This document shows positions 33,129 through 44,778 of a stretch of DNA of 64,000 nt, one piece after another. The stretch covers positions 15,844,815-15,908,814 of the forward strand of contig OY829330.1 in assembly GCA_963691655.1 (NCBI GenBank), in the 5' to 3' direction. A program made the translations under genes and the position numbers. Position 1 is the first letter of the stretch. Every line of letters starts with the position of its first letter. Below the pieces are notes generated by a model. That model searched no databases. It saw only the letters and a list, made by a program, of their open reading frames with translations, and was not told the DNA's origin. Source of the stretch: Toxonevra muliebris. Its lineage: Eukaryota > Arthropoda > Insecta > Diptera > Pallopteridae.

Positions 33129-33812
33129 TTACTGCGTCTGATAATGTCCATCGAGATCATGACCACCAACACCAACAGCAACACCATCGAGACCAGCAAC
33201 AGCACCACCAATATTTTCTTCTTCTGTAATGCTGGAGCCGATGTCATCTCCACCACCTTTCCCACAAATGGCGGCGACATTTGTGTTGCGTATTAGAATT
33301 TTATTAATAATACTATTAGTGTTGTTCAGTAATTCATTATTGTTGCTGTGATTTCTTTGGCTACCTTCGCAGATATCAAAGCCGTCATTATTGCCACTAA
33401 TTTTATTACCACTCCCACAGCTGCTGCTATTGCTATTACTGTTGTTGTTTTTTACATTTTTGCTGCCAACAACATTACAGCTAACATTACCATTGTAACA
33501 ATAAGTATTGTTGCTGCTACTGCAATTGCTGCTGCTATTGTTGTTGTTATTATTATTATTGCTTCCGCCGACGCGTTGTTGCTGCTGATACTGTGGCTGA
33601 CAGTTAACATCAGCAGAACCAGCAGCAACAACATTGCCAGATGGTTGTGAACAGGAGTTAGGCGATGAAGACGGCTCATATTTGCGAGGACGGCCACGCG
33701 ACAAGTGGCGCCGCTTAACAAATTCACTGTCGTCCACCATCCAAAAGGAGCCAAAGTCATCTTCGTAACGCACAAAACATTTATGCAGCGAAAGATTTGT
33801 GCGTATGGCATT
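33129..33812 (-). CDS. FoxP: FoxP alternative terminal exon, distal (divergent fork-head C-terminal half)
   Basis: Terminal coding exon of the fork-head transcription factor FoxP, read on the minus strand from an acceptor (CAAACACACAG before 33812, phase 0) to a TAA at 33129. It starts with [13 protein letters not shown], the recognition helix, then [19 protein letters not shown] and [20 protein letters not shown]. Compared with the canonical helix ([13 protein letters not shown] in the proximal exon), Thr replaces the His that contacts bases in FoxP proteins; the preceding Arg is kept. RGRPRK after the wing looks like an AT-hook. The tail is a long Asn/Ser/Gly-rich low-complexity region. From memory, Drosophila FoxP also has two such alternative last exons; the isoform letter is not assigned with certainty. 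Confidence 0.85.
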   Translation of the reverse strand, partial: NAIRTNLSLHKCFVRYEDDFGSFWMVDDSEFVKRRHLSRGRPRKYEPSSSPNSCSQPSGNVVAAGSADVNCQPQYQQQQRVGGSNNNNNNNNSSSNCSSSNNTYCYNGNVSCNVVGSKNVKNNNSNSNSSSCGSGNKISGNNDGFDICEGSQRNHSNNNELLNNTNSIINKILIRNTNVAAICGKGGGDDIGSSITEEENIGGAVAGLDGVAVGVGGHDLDGHYQTQ

Positions 33813-33826
33813 CTGTGTGTTTGTGA
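33813..33826 (-). promoter_or_regulatory. Splice acceptor of the FoxP distal exon
   Basis: The AG lies at 33813-33814 (minus strand ...CAAACACACAG/AAT). The tract in front is C/A-rich rather than a strong polypyrimidine run, as is common for regulated exons. Confidence 0.7.
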
Positions 33827-35560
33827 TAGCAATTTCAGATATTTCAAATGCATTTCCAGATATTTTCAGAAAATATTGGTCGCCACGGTTGCGGTTGTGG
33901 TGGGGAAGAGCAAGTACAAGTGGAAGGTTTTTGGTTTTGTTTATTATTTTTTTTTAGAAACAAAAAGAAAAGTGAAAAATAGCTAAAATTAGCTTTAAGT
34001 GTTTTAAAAAAAGCTGTAGAGAAAATTTTAAATTAGTTTTATTAATAAAAGAATAATATATTTATATATATGTATATTAAGATAATAAAATATTTTAAAA
34101 AATAAAATATATAAAAATGGTAAGTATTAAATTTAAAATAGTGATATAAAGAGTAATTACATAATTTTTAGTTTTTATCAGTAAGTACTTTCATGCTTAT
34201 TAAAAATATTTTTATTATCACTTGTTTTTGTTTTTTTATTTTATCAAATATACATAGTTGTTTTATATTTTAGTAACTATTTTTATTATTAATATTCAAA
34301 TTTCTTATAATTATGTTCGCAGCCAACGTTTTTAATTCGAGCATTGCATATTCAGACCCCCTCATCATTCGACAACTCAAAGACAGTTTAGGGCGATGTT
34401 ACGCAGGCGGTCATTTCATCGTCGGTCACTAGTACAATTTTGTATAGTTTTAGTACTTTTTTGCTACTTTTTTATTAGGAATTCATAGTTATTAAAACAG
34501 TAACATTTGGTTGCTACTATCAACACTTGGTGAAATATGTCAATAAAATTTTTAATAAAAATTAAATAACAATGAACCATATTGGAATTGGTTTAGAAGC
34601 GCTAAAATTTGCATATGTAAAAAAGTTATATTTTGGAGGGATAAACACAGACAAGTTATAAGAAAGTGCTTAAAAATATATATTTCTGAATTAAATTATA
34701 ATAATTCATGACAAATATTATAATAATTACTTACATATTCAATTTTATTTGCAAGTATAACTATTAAAAAACATATATTTTTATATATTTGCGTAAATTT
34801 TTTTTATTTCGTGAAAAACTAAGCAAATATAAACATAAACAAATGTAAGTGTTGCTATTAAGCATTTTTTCTTGGTTTTTGCATACATTTTTACCAAAAG
34901 TGTATTTTGATCCTAAAAGTGAGTTATTGCTATTAATTTTACAACGTAACCCGGTTTTGATCTCATGATTCGGCAACAAAAACCAAATCATTTGGTGACC
35001 GTGGTGGTCAAATTTTACTCTCCCTCTTTCAAACTTTCGTTTTATATTGAAGCAACAGCAACTCGTGCCCATGACGTGACCGTGACCGTCTGCATAACAG
35101 GACACTTATGGATACGTCTGAATGCACCCACATGCATTTTATTTTTTCTTCGTTTTATCTATGTTTCATGGCATGATATCCATCAATATTTCTTAATACT
35201 AAAATTACTACGCTGTAATAAAGAAAAAGAAAAGAAGAAGACCACTTCCGGTGGATATCGAAAAGCAGACAAATGTATTTTCTTTAAAAAGCATTGGTTT
35301 TTAAAAAACATTGCGAGTTTTCTTAAAAAATAATACTTTCATAGGAAAATGTCTTTTTTTTATTAATTTTGGAGTCTTATTATTTTAACAAAAATACATC
35401 TTGCTTGAAGAAAATCCTTTTTATATATCTTCTTTTTTTAATTTCAAAGTAAAATTTTCTATGATGCATGTGAAGAACATTAAAAATTAATTAACCGACA
35501 ATGTTTGTTATATCAAATAAATAACTAAAAAATATAATTTCTATAATTTTCTTTTCATGG
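33827..35560 (-). other. FoxP intron, first part, with a GC-richer island
   Basis: Mostly AT-rich. Two islands stand out: about 34315-34440 (with CATTCGACAACTCAAAGACA) and about 34945-35130 (with ATGACGTGACCGTGACCGTC). Neither encodes a recognisable protein. They could be regulatory or relics of mobile DNA. Confidence 0.35.
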
Positions 35561-35574
35561 TGAAACAATATCTG

Positions 35575-35740
35575 AAAAGAGAATGGACATGAAATAACCG
35601 AGATCTGAACCCTATTCAGAACTGTTGGGTCATTCAAAAAAAATATATATGGTGAAGAAGAACTCGTAAAACCAACATGAGTTGAAAATCAGCAATGTAA
35701 TTAAAAAATTATTTCTTAAGGATTTCTTAATTAAATGTTA
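35575..35740 (+). pseudogene. Tc1-like transposase C-terminal remnant
   Basis: A short frame reads NRDLNPIQNCWVIQKKY, matching the DLNPIENLW block that surrounds the last catalytic residue of Tc1-like transposases (Gln here instead of Glu). Little else survives. Confidence 0.5.
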
Positions 35741-37080
35741 CTCATACGCGCTGTTGAAAATTGAGTTTTTAATTCAATTTTTTTTTTTAAGTTACTTCGT
35801 GGGCTTTCCAGGGGAAACGTGTGGATATCTTTGAGCTTTGAAATTGAAAACAAAAAAATGTGTAAGCCGGATTTTCTTGAACTATAGAGCATTTTCGTCA
35901 AATAATAACTACAAGCTTAGCAAAAAGAAACAGTATTCGAAATAAATTTTACTTGATTCTAATACCAAAATGTGAATGAGGTATTTTTTGTATATGGAAG
36001 GTACCATGACTACTTGCTTAATTTCGATGATTTTTTCAGTGCAAGAGTAAGTATTTATTATATTCTCGTACACTAAATTTGAAGTTAATGTTCGATTATT
36101 TGTGGTTCGATTTTAAAAATTTTTCTGTAATATGATTATTATATACAAAATTTCAAGTTATTGAATAGTTTTTACGACTATCGTAAAACAAAATAGACAG
36201 TTTGAATGGTTGATTTGAGCCACGGTCACAAGGTACTGTGAAAGTAAAGAAAAATATTTCAATTCATTTAAATTTATAACTTAAGCAAAAAATTAATAAC
36301 AAATATTATTAAACTTAACTTGATGTATAAATAGAACTACGTCTATTTTTAAATGATAATAACACGTTTCTGTTTTCATGAAAAAGGCAGGGATTCCTTG
36401 CTTATAAATGCTGGCTTTAATCTATCTATTGAAATGTTACGTATTAAAAAGTATTAGCAGTTACTGTAAAAATTTAAACTTGATTACTCAGGCTGTTTTA
36501 AAGATATTAATAGCTTCGATAATATTTTGACTGTGACAGTTGAAAGAGAAAAAAAAAAAACAGAATGCAAAATCCTACACATTGGCAATAATAACATAAT
36601 ATCATAAAAGTGTCAAATTTGAAAATACCGCTAGTGTTCGCTTAGAAAAACTGAGTTATTTTCAGAAATGCCGTTTTTTAATTTTAGAATTTTGTGAACC
36701 AATTGATGAGAGTCTACTTGTAATAAAAATATTACGAGGGCTCATGAAAATAACGTTATCTCCACATATTTAGACATATTTTGAAATATATCTTAAAAAT
36801 ATTTTGAAGAATTTAATTTAAACAAATTTTACGCCATTGACGTAAAGTGCCCTCGAACAGCTAAGGCCGCACCATTTTTTTAATGAACTAAGCTGCTGGT
36901 AAAGTAAATCTTCAAAATAAAAGCAATAATTGAACTAAGATATATCAGTAAATAGAAATAAACTTAATTTCGACTATTTTTTCAGTAGTATTATTTATAA
37001 ATTAATTTAAAAGTGGTGTCATACATAAAATAGAGTTTTACAATAAAAAAAGACCCGATGAATTTCTCTGGATTTATGCC
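35741..37080. other. FoxP intron, AT-rich, nothing recognised
   Basis: No coding or repeat structure could be supported. Confidence 0.4.
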
Positions 37081-37092
37081 GATAAAGCTTTG

Positions 37093-37390
37093 ATTCAGCT
37101 TTGAACATAGTTAGTACTAAGTACGCTATAATTCTGAACAGTACTGTATATATTCTGTGAATATCAAGAAGATTGGTTAAGCTATTAAAAAATAATTGAA
37201 TAACATACAAACGCATCAACGATTTTATATTTTTATATATTATTCAGCTTTGAACATAGTTAGTACTAAGTACGCTATAATTCTGAACAGTACTGTATAT
37301 ATTCTGTGAATATCAAGAAGATTGGTTAAGCTATTAAAAAATAATTGAATAACATACAAACGCATCAACGATTTTATATATTTGTGTATT
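37093..37390. repeat. Tandem duplication of a 149-bp unit, plus a diverged partial copy
   Basis: Starts at ATTCAGCTTTGAACATAG; the second copy begins at 37242. The first 138 bases of the two copies agree, so the duplication is recent. A related, diverged copy lies at about 37433-37560 (AATAGAGTTTCACAATAAAA and TTCAGCTTTGAACATTG), matching also the 37027-37092 lead-in. No function is apparent. Confidence 0.85.
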
Positions 37391-37560
37391 ATAGTGATCA
37401 TTATTATTATTATTTTTCAAACTAATATAGAATAAAATAGAGTTTCACAATAAAAAAAAACCGATGAATTTCTCTGTATTTATGCTGAAGTTATTCAGCT
37501 TTGAACATTGTGAGTACTAAGTGCGCTATAATATTGAACAATACTTTATAACATCCTCTA

Positions 37561-38680
37561 TCTACCTCTCTATTTACCTTGATACATTTTGAATTTTCAA
37601 AATAAAAAAATTGCCCGCAGTGTAATTTGCGATTGCAGTTATTGAATAAGATATTTGAACCCCGAACGCACAATGTATTTAAAAAAAAAAAACCTTTTTT
37701 GAAGTGGCCGATTAGTTATGCATTTAATAAGGTTTCTTTTCTTCTATGTCACAACTGCTTTGAAGCGGCTTGAAGTCATTAAATAAATACGTGAAACTAT
37801 CAAAAGTATTTTTTGAAGTCATACATTTATCGCTTTTAGCTTATTTTGTGTGTACAAATAAAATCATAAACACAAATTTTTTTCTCACGATATGAATTTG
37901 ATATTTACACGGAACATTTGCTTATCTTCAACGGAACACCAGTGTTCAGCGGAACATAGTTTGGGAACCTTTGCAATAGTGAATGACGTAGAAAATGGAC
38001 AAATTTTTTATTTTTGACCGTGCCGTAGGAGTATCGTCCAGCACACTAATCGGCGACCACTTTACATATGAAAATAAGTCAAACTAAAAAAAGAGTTTTT
38101 GGAAGTAAGTAGGTAATATAAAAAAATTGAATCTTCCCTCCCCCCAATAAATCTAAGTAAAATGTTAAAACTAATAATGCCCTAATATCTGCCGTTAAAA
38201 AAATTAGCAGATTTAGCTTTGCACCGTAAATTGTTTTCACAAACAAAACTCATAAAATCAAGCCGTTGTGAGTCAAAAGCATTTTAAACCAAGGAATGAA
38301 CGGTTACGGTTTTGAAGGAAAGAGATCAAAATAAGTTTGACAATCAAACATGAGATAACTATGTGGTATCACAATGGGCCCTTCAGGCCTAAGTGTGTCT
38401 CTCGACAGCCACTCCAACCTAACATGAGATTAATTGCTAAATAATTAGTAATCTTCTATGGTTTGCAAATATTGCTGACAATATTGAATTTAAGAAAGCA
38501 TGTCTGAATCAATAAATATACAAAATTGATGGCCACATTCCATCATATTTGCTTAACTCTTAACTGCAGAAATTTAATGATTATACATATAGATTCTGAC
38601 CGATTAAGATTTTTTTTGCGAATCGATGCTGATGTTCGGCTATCAGAAAAAATATGGCCAATGCCGATACCGAAGTCGAT
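37561..38680. other. FoxP intron with a short LINE-tail-like piece
   Basis: About 38360-38425 reads GTGGTATCACAATGGGCCCT, GTGTCTCTCGACAGCCACTC and CCAACCTAACATG, a pattern I associate with the 3' tails of some fly LINEs. The rest is AT-rich without features. Confidence 0.4.
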
Positions 38681-38689
38681 ATTGATACA

Positions 38690-39370
38690 GTAAAAAATAG
38701 ATTTTTCATTAATTTTTTTTTTTGTAGATTAAAGTGCCTCATCGAAAGAAGTGGTCGTTGTACATCCCTAAAAAGGAACATAGGTTTATTTTATTATCCC
38801 CAAAATATTTCAGCTCTAGCGATTACTGTTCGTGAGCTGGATCATCTTGAAATACCTCTAAAAATCGAATTTTATACCGTAACATTTTTTTGTATGCTAC
38901 TTTTGGCGAAATTTTAGCGATATTTTTCATACGATTTCTATGAAAATTAAAATAATTTCGTACATTTTTGCCCAATCTCCGATTGCAAGATATCGTTAAA
39001 ATGGTGTTACATGCTGCTATTCGTTTCCATAGCTAATCAATTCATTTATGTCCACTTAAACACACTCCAACCGCGAACAAATTTGTTTTTAAATCTTTGA
39101 GTATCTATTATTTGTGAACTTTTAATTAGCCAAAAGTAGCCTATCATAAAATTTTCCTGTACAAAAGTCGATTTTTAGGGGTTTTTTCAAGATGGTACAG
39201 CTCATGAACGGTAATCGCTAGAATCTAAATATTTTGCGAATCATCATACAGTAAACCGAGGTTCATTTTTAGATGTGTACAACAAGACCGATTTCTTTGT
39301 GTATGGCACTTGAGGCTTTTTAATATAGATATGAAGATAGAAATCAAAATTTAAATTTAAAAAATACTCT
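38690..39370. mobile_element. Large hairpin element in the FoxP intron
   Basis: Arms 38730-38920 and 39130-39315 are inverted copies: CTAGCGATTACTGTTCGTGA in the left arm against CTAGCGATTACCGTTCATGA in the reversed right arm, with further matches outward (GTTGTACATCCCTAAAAAGG against GTTGTACACATCTAAAAATG). The loop is about 200 bases. No ORF of note. Exact ends and target duplication were not found. Confidence 0.75.
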
Positions 39371-40182
39371 AAAATTTAAGTGTGTACACTCGAGCTAAAA
39401 AAAAACCGATTTTTAGGTTTGATAAAATATTCTTATTCTTTTATTTATTATTAAACCAATTTATTTTTTTTTTTAAGTTTATTCAAATTATGTATAAAAA
39501 ATTGATGTACCTTACTACAGAGCACAAAGAGAATGTATAAAATTAAACACATTATTATACAACTTTTTGTAAAAACTTAAATTTTCTAAAAAAAAGTCGG
39601 AAAAAAGTGCATTTTTGGATTTTGAGTAGTAATTGCTTCCAACTCAAAGAAGTTATTAATTACAAATGTAACAATAAAATAAAGGTCTATTAATTTTCTA
39701 TGTAACAAACCTAATTTTATTGCTCTACTCTTAGTTTTATTGAAGTTATGGTTCATAATTTGGTGACAAATATTTTTCCTAAGGGATTTTCTTAAACACT
39801 CAGTGGATGTTGAAAATACGCCCTATATCCTCAAATATTTTTTCTCTAAACTATCCAGAGATTGTATATTTGACGATAATCGATTTATTTATAATAATAC
39901 TTAGTATAATTTGCATAATCGAAAATGTGTTCGTAAATTTTGTTTTGCGAACGACAGCACGTTTGCTCCAAGTGCGACAAAACGTTATGCGGTGTCGATT
40001 TAAAAAAATCATAACTTCTAAACCAAAAATTAAACCAGTATTAGCAATGTTTATGATTTTTTTCAAATTTCTTCATGCTTCAGAACAATGTTTACTTGCT
40101 AATTGTTATAAGCAAATAATTATAAATAAAGAAATTACCGTTATTTAGCGATCGAAAATTTTTTTTTATAAACTATCACTAA
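39371..40182. other. FoxP intron, AT-rich, nothing recognised
   Basis: A 113-codon frame at 39807-40148 is low-complexity and has no recognisable motif; it is not called as a gene. Confidence 0.4.
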
Positions 40183-40184
40183 TA

Positions 40185-40966
40185 GTCCAGTCATTATAGA
40201 GATTTACATTATAAAAATTCTGAACTGAGATTTTTCTTTAGTAATTGTTAGTGGGGGAATAATAGATTCAAAAACCACAAAAATCAGTGCTGGGGCTGCA
40301 GAGCGACCCCCCAAAAAATCCCCCCTTTGGTGAAAAAAGCCTTTTTTACTAAACCGTTAACCGTTGGAGATATCAAAAAATTACTTACCACTTGAATGAT
40401 TTCCTAAAAAAAAGGCCTTAAGTAATTTTTTTGTATATATCATAATTTTTGAGATATTCAATATTTAAGAAATTGCTAATTTAGTACTCATTTTTGTTTA
40501 TTTGAATTTTTGAGTGCGGAGCCTATAGGATTATGAATTACTCGAAAACCAAACAAGCTAGGAAGAAAAATCAAAAAGCGTTTTGAAGAGGATATAAACT
40601 TCAACATCCAACATTTCATTGACAACGGATAATTTTTTGTATACAAAAATAACAATGTAGTATAGCTGTCTGTTGGTTTTTACTACATTTACAATTTGCA
40701 GGCCTAATAAAAATAATTGGTTTCACTGTATGTTATAAATGTATTATCTTTTTGTTCAAGACACTACTCAAGCTCAAGACCAGTTATTAGTACAAAAAGG
40801 TTTTTTTCACCAAAGAGGGGTTTTTTTGGGGGGGTCGCTCTACAACCCCAGAACTGATTTTTGTGGTTTTTCCATCTATCATACCCCCACTAACAATTAC
40901 TGAAAAAAAATCGCAGTTAAGAGTTTTTATGAACTTTTGGTGCATTTTTTACTCTACCGACTGGGC
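40185..40966. mobile_element. TA-flanked hairpin MITE, family 1, copy 1 (782 bp)
   Basis: The left arm (GTCCAGTCATTATAGAG ... AGTAATTGTTAGTGGGGG ... AGAGCGACCCCCC) and the reversed right arm (GCCCAGTCGGTAGAG ... AGTAATTGTTAGTGGGGG ... AGAGCGACCCCCC) match. TA borders each side (40183-40184, 40967-40968). The same family recurs at 63533-63950. No transposase. Confidence 0.85.
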
Positions 40967-41823
40967 TATAAAAAATAAGTAATGCTGAAAATTACCATAA
41001 ATTTGGTTGAGCAGATCCCGAAATACATCAAATTGAAAAAAAAAAACTTCCTAAAATTGTTAATATCAATAAGTTGCAAAAAAAATTGTATGAGCTAAAA
41101 ATTTGGGAATCGTGTTTTCTTATAGAAACTTACTAATTTCCATATTTACATTAAAATCTGAGAAAAAATAATTTCCAGTGATTGATTTCACGAATTTTGA
41201 CCCTATGTTGTTATTCATAATGAAACTGCTCAGCAGCTAGAGGTGAAACATTTTAATGGATCTCAGTCATTGCGGTTAATCGTGGCCATTGTTTTTAGTT
41301 TTAACTCTTCACAAGAAAATTTAACGATGATTTTAAACTATTTTCATCGGGCGACATTTCGAATCTTTTCCTTTTTTGCCAAACTGTCCTGCTTCTTATT
41401 TCACTAATGGCAGTTAACAATAGAATTTGATGTAGTTAAACTACTTGTTAAGTATGCATAAGTGTCATTTCTTATTTCTGCGGCTTTGTTGTTGTTTCCC
41501 CACACAACTATCGCTGCTAGTTATACATCACTAAAAGCAAGAGGCGAAAAAAACGCAGCTGATGGCAAAAACGATACCAACTTAACATAATAAGCTTTGC
41601 AATTGCAAGGTTGCAAATTGACGCAATGTAAATAAATAAAAAATAAGATTCAAAATAAGAAAAAAAAGAAAATAATAAATTGATTGAATGGGGCCTGATT
41701 CAGAAAAATGACATCTAGAATCATTTTTCTAAAACACACACACACTCATGTATTAGACTTTGATATAACAAACTGTTATTCAGACTAGTAGTAATGAGAA
41801 AACACAACAACAAATATGTATAT
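40967..41823. other. FoxP intron, AT-rich, nothing recognised
   Basis: No gene or repeat structure was supported. Confidence 0.4.
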
Positions 41824-41825
41824 TA

Positions 41826-43640
41826 GGGTGGCCCTTAACTATAGGACATTTTTCAAAAGTAAAAATGTTGCTCCTCCCTTACACTAAACTGGTTCTAATC
41901 AAGAAAAAACCGGTCTGTGGAAAACTTCAGCTCCATCGGACAACTAACTATTAACTCCGTTCAAAAGCGGTATAGTCGTCCCTATCTTGACCATTTTCTT
42001 GTTCCTTCTTAAAGAAATTTATTTGGACACATTAAGCAAATTGTGTGAAAACATTCTGAATAAATTTTTTTAAAAATACAATAATCTCGCAAAATTCCTG
42101 AAACAATTTGAAAAATATAAGAAATATTACGTTTTTTTTAATATCGCACACAACTTCTATAGCAGAAACTTATTTGTATTTACAGAAATAATATCTATAG
42201 AATCAATTTTGAATTTTACAAGAATTTCAACGAAATTCACTTGTAATACCGAAAGTAACTCAGCAACCCTCAAACACATGGTTTTAAAAAAACGGGTAAA
42301 TAGACATTTTGCATTTTGTCTTCTTAACAGCTGCTCTTGCAATATTTCTGTTTTAAAAATGAAAAACAGCATAACTCGACTGAAGATGGAATATATTTTA
42401 TCACAAATGTTTGTCTATAAATAATAAACTTATGCGAATTTTTAAATAATTTTTAGAATTATATATCGTTTTTAGAATGATTTTTAATTTTAAGATAAAG
42501 TCATTTGAAACAATCCTATAGGTTCTCTAATATTTTTATTCAAATCTATTAAACTCGGCTGACATGAAAAAAAACTTAAGCTGATATTCCAGATTTATTA
42601 GAAAAAGTAAGAGTGAAAAAATAAAATAATTTAGCCGGAGAGCAATCCATTGCTATTCTTCCAATTAACTATAATTGGGATATAAATTATTGCAATCCAA
42701 ATTCAATTGAAAGGCAACATTTCAATTTATTTTTACTGCCACAAAACACACACAAAAATTTTTCTTCTTTTTCAAACTTATAATCACTCAAAAACGAAAT
42801 TCGATTCTCAATGAAAATCTTTTTTGTCGTGTGTCCACCTAAGTTTGAAATTCAAAAGCTCTACGAAATTCACTTTCGTGTATCCGCACAATAAGAAAGG
42901 ATTTAGTAGTAGTTGGGTATCTTTTTCGGTCTTCGGCAACGATTTGTGAAATAAATTGTTTCTCAGATTTAGCTTCAGTTTCAATGAGTTTCACATTTTT
43001 TTCTGCAACGTCATCAACAACAACTTCTCAAGTTTTTCAATTCCATTTTTGTAACCTGGATCATCTTTCCATGTTGAAAGTTCTGTTTGTAGCTTAATTT
43101 AATTTAAGCTTTATTTGTTTTAACCGCTGTTGTAACATTTTAATCAAATAATGATAGAGCCACAGTTTGGGAAGCTAAGTGCTCGAGGTGGGTAACAAAT
43201 TTGTCCGCAGCACCTTTCTGATTTCTCAATAAATATATTAATAATTTATCAATTGACGCATGCTTTAATAATTTAATACACCCGATCAAGAAAAATACAA
43301 ATCCTTTTTAAGAGTTTTTCCCATATGAGATAACTGAAACTGGTCTTGAGAAAGGTATATCTTGAACGCATAAATCATTGTTAACTCCAACAATTCTGGC
43401 TAAACACACCGGTGTTGTTTCTTCATGGAAAAGTGTTGTTCAAGAAATCCAAGACCAAAAAATTGATTTATCTGAAACAATGATTTTCCGGGCGAAAATG
43501 TACAACTTCATGGTCTATGAGGGCCGCCTAGCAGTTGTCCGATTGAGCTCAAATTTAGCACAGATTGTTTCTTTATTGATTAAAACAAGATAGGGCTCTG
43601 GGAGCTAAACTATTAGAAAGTTGAAATATAAGGGCCACCC
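41826..43640. mobile_element. 1.8-kb non-autonomous element with TIR GGGTGGCCCTTA, TA-flanked
   Basis: TTAGGGTGGCCCTTA at 41823-41837 reappears inverted at 43629-43643. Taking TA as the target (41824-41825 and 43641-43642), the element runs between. A subterminal block (CATCGGACAACTA left, CAATCGGACAACTG reversed right) supports pairing of the arms. The open frames inside lack transposase motifs. A dispersed repeat occupies 42605-42885. Confidence 0.75.
42605..42885 (+). repeat. Dispersed repeat, copy 1 (related to 57400-57640)
   Basis: Shares with 57400-57640 the order GGAGAGCAA/GGAGAGTAA, CCAAATTCAATTGAAAGGCA/CCAAATCCAATTGAAAAGCA, ACAAAACACACACAAAAATT and TTTTTTGTCGTGTGTCCACC, with small indels. 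No coding content and no terminal repeats could be defined. Confidence 0.7.
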
Positions 43641-43642
43641 TA

Positions 43643-44002
43643 ATGTAAATAGAACAATAGTGGTAGTTTTCGTTCAATAACTCTATTCAGTGAAGATATT
43701 TGAAATCAAATCTGTAATTCTGGGTTATGATTTCAAATATTAGTAGCTTATATAGGATATTGAAAGATTAAGAACTATCACTAAGATCACTGATGAGGAA
43801 TCGTGGCGGATTCCGAAACGGTCGTCTGATTTGCCTGTCTCTATATATACTGTCGTTGTGATGACTACATATATACGTTGTTTAAGCCTGTTTATACATT
43901 ACTTGAAACAGTGCTAGATTTGGAACTATCGGTGCTAAAAGTATTAGAAATAAAAGTTTTTGGAAAAATGTGTTAGATCTAGCACAATTGTGCAAAAGTC
44001 CC
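43643..44002. other. FoxP intron, nothing recognised
   Basis: AT-rich spacer between mobile elements. Confidence 0.4.
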
Positions 44003-44314
44003 ATCACAGCTGGTTATATTGGTGGTCGGTGTTCGACGAACACAAAACATTTTCTCCCGTGCTCGGTCGAGGTGGTTACATTCAGCTCGTTGCTGAGTTG
44101 CTTTTTATCGAAATGCATCTTCTTAGAAATATTTTGTAAGTAATAGTACTATTTTGTAGAATAACTCATTGCCACTATGAATACTCGTCGTGCTTGGTGT
44201 ACAAACACCGAGCATATAGTGTGAGAGTGAGTAAAGACTATCTCTTTGTGTTCGGTGCAACTACAATTTCATGGTGTTCGCCGAGCACATTCGCAATATA
44301 ACCACAGCCTTACC
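44003..44314. mobile_element. Hairpin MITE with GGTTATATTG termini
   Basis: The left end CAGCTGGTTATATTGG and the reversed right end CTGTGGTTATATTGCG match, followed by GTTCGACGAACACAAA and GGCGAACACC and by GTGCTCGG in both arms. About 310 bp, no ORF of note. The exact ends are uncertain by a few bases. Confidence 0.65.
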
Positions 44315-44332
44315 GAAAACAAAATATGTATG

Positions 44333-44778
44333 TTCCCTTTTCCGTACGGAAAGTTTTCTTGTCGGCAAGTTTCCAATTCTCTTTTGAACTACTTGCTTTT
44401 CCACACAGCAAGATTTCTTGGGCAATTCTGCTTTTACTTTATCTGTCATTCGTGTTGTGAAAAACTTTTTATTAACATTTTATTAAATAAAAATAAATAA
44501 ATGAAAAGTGAAATTTGCTTATAGAATAAAAATTCATTGATTAATAAAAGAAAAGCGGAATTTCAAACAAAAATGTTTATTTTTTCCAATAAAAAGTCAA
44601 AATCACTTCGCATCCAACTTAAAATGGCAAACAAGAATAAAAAGAAATATCAAAGAACGAACTGCACAAAAGAAAACTTGCCGGTACGAGCAAGTCTGTA
44701 CTCGTCTCCTCTCGTCTTTCCTCTCTTGCCTACAAACTCGACTTGCTGACAAGAAAACTTGCCGTGGGGAAAAGGGGA
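44333..44778. mobile_element. Hairpin MITE with CCCTTTTCC termini and GCAAGTTTTC arms
   Basis: The left end CCCTTTTCCGTACGGAAAG then TTTTCTTGTCGGCAAGT; the reversed right end CCCCTTTTCCCCACGGCAAG then TTTTCTTGTCAGCAAGT. About 445 bp. It lies only about 20 bp from the preceding MITE. No target duplication was confirmed. Confidence 0.7.

Noticed and set aside
33348..33853. Long hydrophobic or Ala/Val/Ile-rich frames across the distal FoxP exon
   Set aside because: They are other-frame readings of the Asn/Ser repeat of the true exon.
39807..40148. 113-codon plus-strand frame as a gene
   Set aside because: AT-rich composition, no motif and no splice context; chance open frame in the FoxP intron.
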